Shown here: positions 25,401 through 33,295 of the stretch, piece after piece
How the letters are laid out: every line of letters starts with the position of its first letter
Numbering within the stretch: position 1 is the first letter of the stretch
DNA from: Rhizomys pruinosus
Taxonomy: Eukaryota; Chordata; Mammalia; Rodentia; Spalacidae
Direction of reading: 5' to 3'
NCBI GenBank assembly: GCA_009823505.1
Contig: VZQC01010550.1
Span: 3,341,906-3,405,905 of the forward strand
Length of the DNA: 64,000 bases
Position numbers and translations under genes: made by a program
The notes under the pieces: model-generated
Seen by the model: only the letters and a program-made list of their open reading frames with translations
Told to the model about the DNA's origin: nothing
Databases searched by the model: none

Positions 25401-28400
25401 CATCAGATCCCCTGAAACTGGAGTTATAGATGATTGCTAGTGGCCATGTGGGTCCTGGTAACCAGAGCTGGGTCTTCTGCAAGAGCAGCCAGTGCTGTTA
25501 AATGTTGAGCCATCTCTCCAGCCCCACACTTGTTTTTTGTTTATCTTATACACTGCTTAGGATTGTCAACTAGGGATTTCTCTCTTGCTTAGTGATCAGA
25601 AACACTTGGATTGCCTCATTGAAGTCAGTTATTCACTGCCAAGTAGATGCAGGTGTCAGGATCTCAGTACATTCATCCCCCTGTTGTCCAAGGTGTTCTC
25701 CAACAGGCTGATTCCTCACAGGGGTTTACTGTGGGTAAAAGCAGCTAGTTCCTCACAGCAGGCAGGCAGTTGGGATGTTTGACAGCTTCACACAACAGCT
25801 TCACACCAGTGTCCTCTAGCTTATTTTCTAAAATCTGTAGACTTCTCAGGCTCTTACTGCTGCTGACAACTGCAGCCAGGTCTTGACAGCCTCTGGATGA
25901 TGATGAGGATGAGGATGAAGATGATGATCACTGATGATGGCCCAGCTGACCACGGGCGCACTGTGCACTGCCTGCTTGCAGGCCCTGACCCCAGCTGGAG
26001 AGGTGCACTGGGATGTAGCACAGTGGGTGGGTGATTACAGTGGGGTGGTTGTGCCTGCTGCTTGGTGGCAAGGGGGCTGGGTGCCTCAGCTCTTCAGGAG
26101 CACTGAACACAGGGCTCTGCCTGCCAGGGCACTGCAGACAGGAATGTTTTCTTTTTCATGGTAAAGGGTCCAGCTGGCTTTCTTGGTGTCTTGCTATTTT
26201 CACATCTTCCCCCACTGTTCCTGCCCGGGGGAACAAGTGATGAGCCATCTCCCTACTGCAGCCGTGCTCTATATCCCCGTGCCTCTGCTGCTGACTTTGC
26301 TCTGGTGCCCACAGGCATGCTGCCACCATCATAGCTCCCCAGTTATTTCCTTTCTTACTTGCCAAATCCTAAGTTCAGAATGTTGAGATCAATATAGAAG
26401 CACCTACAGTCAGGAAAATACTCATCTTGTGTGATAAAGTTCCTCACATGGTCTTGCACACATACTCAGTCTCTTTGGAGCTAGCATGCCCTGAGCCCCA
26501 AGGCTCACTGCCCAGGGCCTACCTCCAGAATGTTCTCTTTTTTAATATCCATTATTTATGTCTTCTTTCATCTTATAAAGGGTTAATTTTTCTTTTAGCA
26601 TGGTCTCGTTATCTCAGGATGTCCTTGCCTTTGCTCCATAGCCCAGGATGGGGTCATGATTCACAACTCAGCCTTCCAAGTGCTGGGATTACAACAGTGC
26701 ATCAATTTTAAATAGCCCCAGCTGTCCTGGAACTCACTATGTAGACAAGGCTGGCCTTGAACTCACAGAGATCTGCTTGCCTCTGCCTCCCAAGTGCTAG
26801 GATTAAAGGCGTGTACCACCTTGCCTGGCTTAAATCTCTTTTAAACGAATGCCTTTTTTTTTTTTTTTAACTTTCTCAGTTTTTCTCTGTTGTGTGTTTT
26901 CTGTTTTGCTGATTTCTGTTTGTGCATTAATTAACTTTTTTCACTGAGTGTAATTTGCTTTTCTTTTCTTAGCCTCTCAAAATAGAAGCTCACAGCACTG
27001 GTCTTAAATCTTTACTAGTAGATTTACTTTAAAACTATTTCCTCTAAACACTGAGCTCTATCTTATGATATTTTATAATCATCCTTTCATTATCATTGAG
27101 AAAAATATTTCCTTTTTTCTGCTGTGACTTCTTCAACTCACTAAGAAATTAGGGTCTGTAGTGATGTCTCCATTTTCATTCCTGAAATTGGTAGTCTGTG
27201 TGTTTCCTCTTTTATTTCTGATCAGCTTGGCTTGAAGCTTATTGATTTTTATTAGTATTTTCAGATATTTACAAAGGGCCAACACGTGTTGCTTCATTTT
27301 GTTTTTTAAATACTTTTATTATTTTTATTTTATGTGTATTGAGTGGCTCCCCTGAATGGATATAAGTGCATCATGTCAAGCAATGCCCACAGAGGCCAGA
27401 ATAGGGCGTAAGATCCTCTGAAACTATAGTTATGGACAATTGGTATTAACTATGTGGGTGCTACGAACTGAACCCTGGTTCTCTGCAAGAGTAGTTAGTG
27501 CTCCTCATACAATTTCAGCTACTTCATATTTGACAAGGGGGCCAAGAAGACACAATGGAGGAAAGACAGCATCTTCAGCAAGTAGTGTTGGCAAAACTGG
27601 ATCACCACCTGTAGAAGAATAAAGTTAAACCCCTACCTCTTGCCCTGTACAAAAGTCAACTCCAGATGGATCAAAGACCTCAACGTGAAACCCAAAACTC
27701 TGAAGGTGATAGAAGAAAACATTGGCAGCAGCCTACAAGACATAGGCATAGGAAAAGACTTCCTAAATCAGATAGCAGCTGCACAAGAAATAAGATGGAC
27801 AATTGACAAATGGGACCTCATTAAACTCAAAAGCTTCTGTACATCAAAAGAAACAATCAAGGAAGTAAAGGAAAAACCCAAAAAGTGGGAGGAAACCTTC
27901 ACTGCAGATACAGCTGACAAAGCATTGATTTCCAGTATATATGAAAGAAAACAAATGAATCACTCAAAAGATGGAACAGAGAGCTGAATAGAGACTTTGC
28001 AAGTGAGGAATTAGAGATGGCTGAGAAACATCTTTAAAAATGCTCAACGTCACTAATAATTAAGGAAATGCAAATTAAAACCACTTTAAGATAGCATCTC
28101 ACTCCAATAAGACTGGCTAGGATCAAGAAAAGAAATTATACGCTGGGCCTGGTGGCGCACGCCTTTAATCCTAGCATGTGGGAGGCAGAGGCAGGTGGAT
28201 CTTTGTGAGTTCGAGGCCAGCCTGGTCTACAGAGGGAGTTCCAGGACAGCTGGGGCTACAGGGAGACCGTGTCTCGAAAAGACCAAAAAAAAAAAGAAAA
28301 GAAATGATACCAAGTGATGGAGAGGTTGTGCAGAAAGGGGAACACTCATCCACTGCTGGTGGGAATGTAAACTTGTACAGCCACTATGGAAAGCAGTGTG

Positions 28401-29054
28401 GAGAACCCTTGGAAGACTCAAAATGAGTTCACCACCTGACCCAGTCATACCACTCCTGGGTATATACCCACAAGACTCATTTTACCGCAGAGATACATGC
28501 ACAGCCATGTTTATTGCAGCTCTGTTCACAATAGCAAACTGCTGGAATCAACCAGTGCCCCTCAACTGATAAGTTGATAGAGAAAATGTGGTGCATCTAC
28601 ACAATGGAGTTCTATGCAGCAGTAAAGAAAGATGACATCATGAACTTTGCAGGTAAATGGAACTAGAAGATATTATGTTAAGTGAAGTAACACAGTCCCC
28701 CCCCCCCAAAAAAAAATGACGAATGGTATCCTTCATCTGTGGATACTAGCGCCAATTACCTAGTAGCATTTTTTGTGCAGGGCTCCTTGAGCTTTTTGTC
28801 CAAGTAGTTGGGAGTGTTGCATATTGGAAAGAACAAGAACAAGAATAACAACAGAAAAGACTGCGTCAAAGAACTGACTAAAATGTGAACTGTTCCAAAA
28901 ACAGTCAACTTCTACATCTAGAATATTTGAGAAAGACTGAAGAAAAAGGATAAAAAATGTTGGCAGAATGCATGAGCTCTGGTGGGGGGGGAGGGATGGG
29001 GGAATGACAGGTCTAGATTGATTTGTAAATAACTTCTTGTAAAATAAATAAATA

Positions 29055-29095
<41 letters not shown>

Positions 29096-31180
29096 CAATG
29101 AAAAAAAAACTGTTCCACACACAAAAAAGGAGTTAGTGCTCTTAACTGCTGAACCATTTCTCCAGCCTCATTTTAAATTAAATTTCTGATTTTTCAATGA
29201 CTTTTTTGTTACTGAGTTTGAGTTTGCTTCCCATGATCAGGTTACACATAATTACTGTATGTTTTCATCTGTTGAAACTTTCTTTATACTCTATTTACTT
29301 TGATGGGGGGGTATTATGCTTAGCTATTTTTTACTTAGTTATACTTCAATTAGCTCATAATTAGGAAGACAGGAAATGCTAAATTAAGGTTAAATACAGA
29401 ATACCCAGGAAAAATGCTGAATGTACTTTTTTTTTGGTCTTTTCGAGACAGGGTCTCCCTGTAGTCCCAGTTGTCCTGGAACTCTGTAGACCAGGCTGGC
29501 CTTGAACTCACAAAGATCTGTCTGCCTCTGCCTCCCAAGTGCTAGGATTAAAGGCGTGTGCCACCACGCCTGGCGGTTGTACTCTTAAAATTACTTTTAG
29601 TTTGTGACATTTTTTAATAGTACTACTTTTCTTTTTGAAGTATTTATTATTTTTATTTTTTTATGTGTATGAATGTATTGCCTGTATGTATGTAAGTGCA
29701 CTTGTGTCATGCAATGCCTGTGAAGGTCAGAAGGCAGCATCAGATACTCTGGAACTGGAATTACGGACAGTTGTTAGCTCCTGTGTGGGTACTGGGAATT
29801 GAACCTAGGTCCTCTTCAAGAGCAGTCAATGCTTGCTTTTAACCACTGAGCCATCTCTCCAACCCCCCAGCATTACTTTTCTTATCTTCAGTAATAACAG
29901 TAAATTGAACAAAGTATTTGCTAAGATTAGAATAGTCACATGCTGGGGCTGGAGAGATGGCCTAGCGGTTAAGAGCGCCGACCGCTCTTACAGAGGACCT
30001 GGGTTCGATCCCCAGCACCCACATGGCAGACGAGAACTGAGTGAAACTCCCATTCCAGGAGAACTCCAGTTCCAGGGGAATCCGACGCCCTCTTCTGACT
30101 TCCGCGGCATTGCACGACACGGGTGCACAAACTTGCATGCAGACAATACATTTATACACATACAAAAAAATAAATAAAATAAAATTTAAAAAAGAATATT
30201 CACATGCTACTTATAGCAAAGAATGTTGTTATACACATGAAATACAAAACATGTCATAGAAGGTGAACTCCTCTGGCATAAAACCTGCTTCTCTACCAAG
30301 CTACCTCCAACCACAGGCAGAACAGTATCCATAGGCCTGAGGACAGCAAAGTCTGGAGACAAACTGTTTTTTTTATTATTTATTATTTTTTTCAAAGTGT
30401 TTTGATTCAGATCCCAGTTCCCCTAATTCTACTGTGTGATTTTGGAAAATTACTCTGCACACTAGCTTCTCCAACTATAAAATGAACGTAATTCGGAGCA
30501 CTGCTGTGAGGATGAAACCAGTCATCTCAGACATACAAAGTGCTCCAAAACCAGCTAACTTTCTGACAATTTGCCTACTTTTTGGCCAAATGATCAATGT
30601 CTTGATTACTCTAATGAAAGCCAATCAAGTACTACCTAACTATACCTTTCTCTCTAGCACAAATGCTCCTGAAGTCTCCTGAGCTTTTTCATACATTCCC
30701 TTTGAATTATTTCATCATTACTCTGAAACACATCACCTTCCCCTCTAGACTGGCTCTCCCCTCTATATTCCCAATCTTGGCACTGCCATCTATAGTCCTA
30801 TGAGTCTCAAACCCAGGAATCATCTCCAGTTTGCCTTTTCTTCCTAATAGGTAATGCTATCCTTTCCAAACCAGCTCTGACATCATCTTCTGTGGGAAGC
30901 CTTTATTTAATTTTGTTGCTCTACTAGGGATTTAACCCAGAGCATCAGGCATGTTAGGCAGACTCTAACCACAGAGGTACAACCCAAACCCTTCAGGGTC
31001 TTGCTTAGTTGCCCAGATTGTCTTCAAACTTGTGATCCTCCTACCTCACTTGAGTATCTGAGATTACAGGTGTAAGCCACTATGCCTGATTCTGAAATTC
31101 AAAGCTCACTAGATACTCTTTTCTGGGTTCCATAGTAATATATATATATATCTCACATGTACCATATATATTATGTATAT

Positions 31181-31222
<42 letters not shown>

Positions 31223-33252
31223 CATATATATATATATATATATATGATATATATATATATCAGTTAAAGCACCTATCACATTACAGGAAAATTATCTATG
31301 TGTATGTCTCTATATCTATGTTATAAATCCCTCAAGGATAAAACTATCATTCATTTCTGTCTAGTGCCCAGCAACAGCCAGCACCTAGGACCTAAAGACC
31401 CTCAAATAAGGGCTGGTGAGATGGGTGAGCAGGTAAAGGTGCTTGCCACCAAGCCAGATGATCTAAGTTGAATTCCCAGGTCCCAAATAGTGGAAAGAGA
31501 GAAAACAGTTCTGCAGATTCTCCTCTGACCTCCATACATGCATACACACACAAAACAAACAAACAAACAAAAACCACAGAAGTGTAATAAAAAAAAAAGT
31601 CTTCGACTAAGCTTATAGGAACTGAGGTAAAGTTTGGCTGGAGTCTGTCATTCAGTTCCTTCTTTCCTAGAACCATATTAATAATACTATGAACATCATT
31701 TCTAAAGTACAGACTAAATTTTGTCTCCCATCTGTTTATAAAAATCCCAGCACTTGGGGGTAGAGGAGGGCAGATCTCTGTGAGTTCAAGACCAGCCTGG
31801 TCTACAGAATGAGTTCTAAGCCAGCTGGGGCTACAGACAGACCCTGTCTCAACAACACAAAATAAAATAAAGCAAAGCAAAGCAAAATAAAATAAATGTG
31901 GGTGAGGGGCCCACCTGTAATTCCTCCTTGGAAGTTAGAGCAAGCTGGCTAGCCTCACTGGTGAGCTCTGTGTGAATGACAGATCCCGCCTCAAACAATG
32001 AGGAAGATCCATGACATCAACTTGCCTTGTCTGCGTGTGCATATGCACACATGTGCATGAATGCTGCCTTCTGTCTACATGTGCACACATGTACATGAGC
32101 ACCCTCCACTTGTGGCCCACACATATGTAGACATATACCATAGGGAGACCGTGTCTCAAAAAGAAAAAAAAAGACATACCAGACACATACATATCAAAAG
32201 AAAAAAAAAATACTAAAAACAAGTCTAAACTCCCTTTTAGCTGACAATTTCTCCCAACCTCCCTTTGGCTTACCTATCTAGTTGAGCCCGCCTTGCCTTT
32301 AGACTATCTTTAAATTTTGTTTATTCATTTTATGTGTATGAGTGTTTAAGCACACTGGTGTCATGCAATGCCTATGAGGCCATAAGAAGGCGTCGATCTC
32401 CTTGAACCACTGTTAGCCCCCATGTGGGTGCTGGGAACTGAACCTGGGTCCAGCCAGTGCTCGTAACCACTCTCTCCAGCCCAGCCTTTACATTACCTTG
32501 ACGCAGCACGAACAGACATCACCTCTATGGGAAGTTTCCCTGTCTGCCTGCTCTGTGCTGACACTGCTCTTTGCTGGCTCATCATTCTCAACTTTCTGGC
32601 ATGCTTTGTCTCCACCTTCCCAACTTTGAGGTTAAGAATAACCCTCATTTATTCTTTATATCCTGCTCTTCCACTGCTTATGCAGCATCTAACATAAAGG
32701 GCATTCTCAGGGTTTGTCTGCTATATGAGGAAGAAAGTGGCAAACATACTGCCTCTAGAAAAACAGCAAAATATTGGGTAATACTTGCACTTTCCTATGC
32801 AGGTAAAAGAGCAGCGGGTCATTTCAAGTAAAGGTCGGGCTTGGTGCCACACACCTTTAATCCCAGCACTCGAGAGGCAGAGGTAGGTGAATCTGAGTTT
32901 GAAGACAGCCTGATCTACATAGTGAGTTCCAGGCCAGTGGGGCTACAAGGAGACCCTGTCTCAAAAAACAACAAAACAAAAATAGATAACTAAAAGGTAG
33001 GGCTTGAAATACAGCTCAGGGCTTACCTAGTATGCACAAGGTCCTGGGTTCAGTACCCAGAACTGGAAAAAAAGGGGGGTGGGGGATAGGTAAAAGGTTT
33101 AAGCAAGCGGGGAATAGTGGTGCACGCCTTTAATCCCAGCACTAGGGAGGCAGAGGCAGGTGGATCTCTGTGACTTCAAGGCCAGCCTGGTCTACAGAGG
33201 GAGCTCCAGGACAGCTGGGACTAAAAGGGAGACCCTACCTCAAAAATACCAA

Positions 33253-33295
<43 letters not shown>

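Larger units (their letters stand above)
27504..29130 (+). mobile_element. 5'-truncated L1 fragment (ORF2 C-terminus and 3' UTR)
   Basis: Frames across 27640-28430 encode the C-terminal end of L1 ORF2 ([14 protein letters not shown] and [12 protein letters not shown] are recognisable), broken by stops and frameshifts. It is followed by a 3' UTR with a G-rich run at 28982 and an A/AT-rich tail. It is inserted in an antisense B2, with target duplication AGTTAGTGCTC at 27493-27503 and 29131-29141. A B1 lies inside it. It is too short and broken to be active. Confidence 0.9.
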
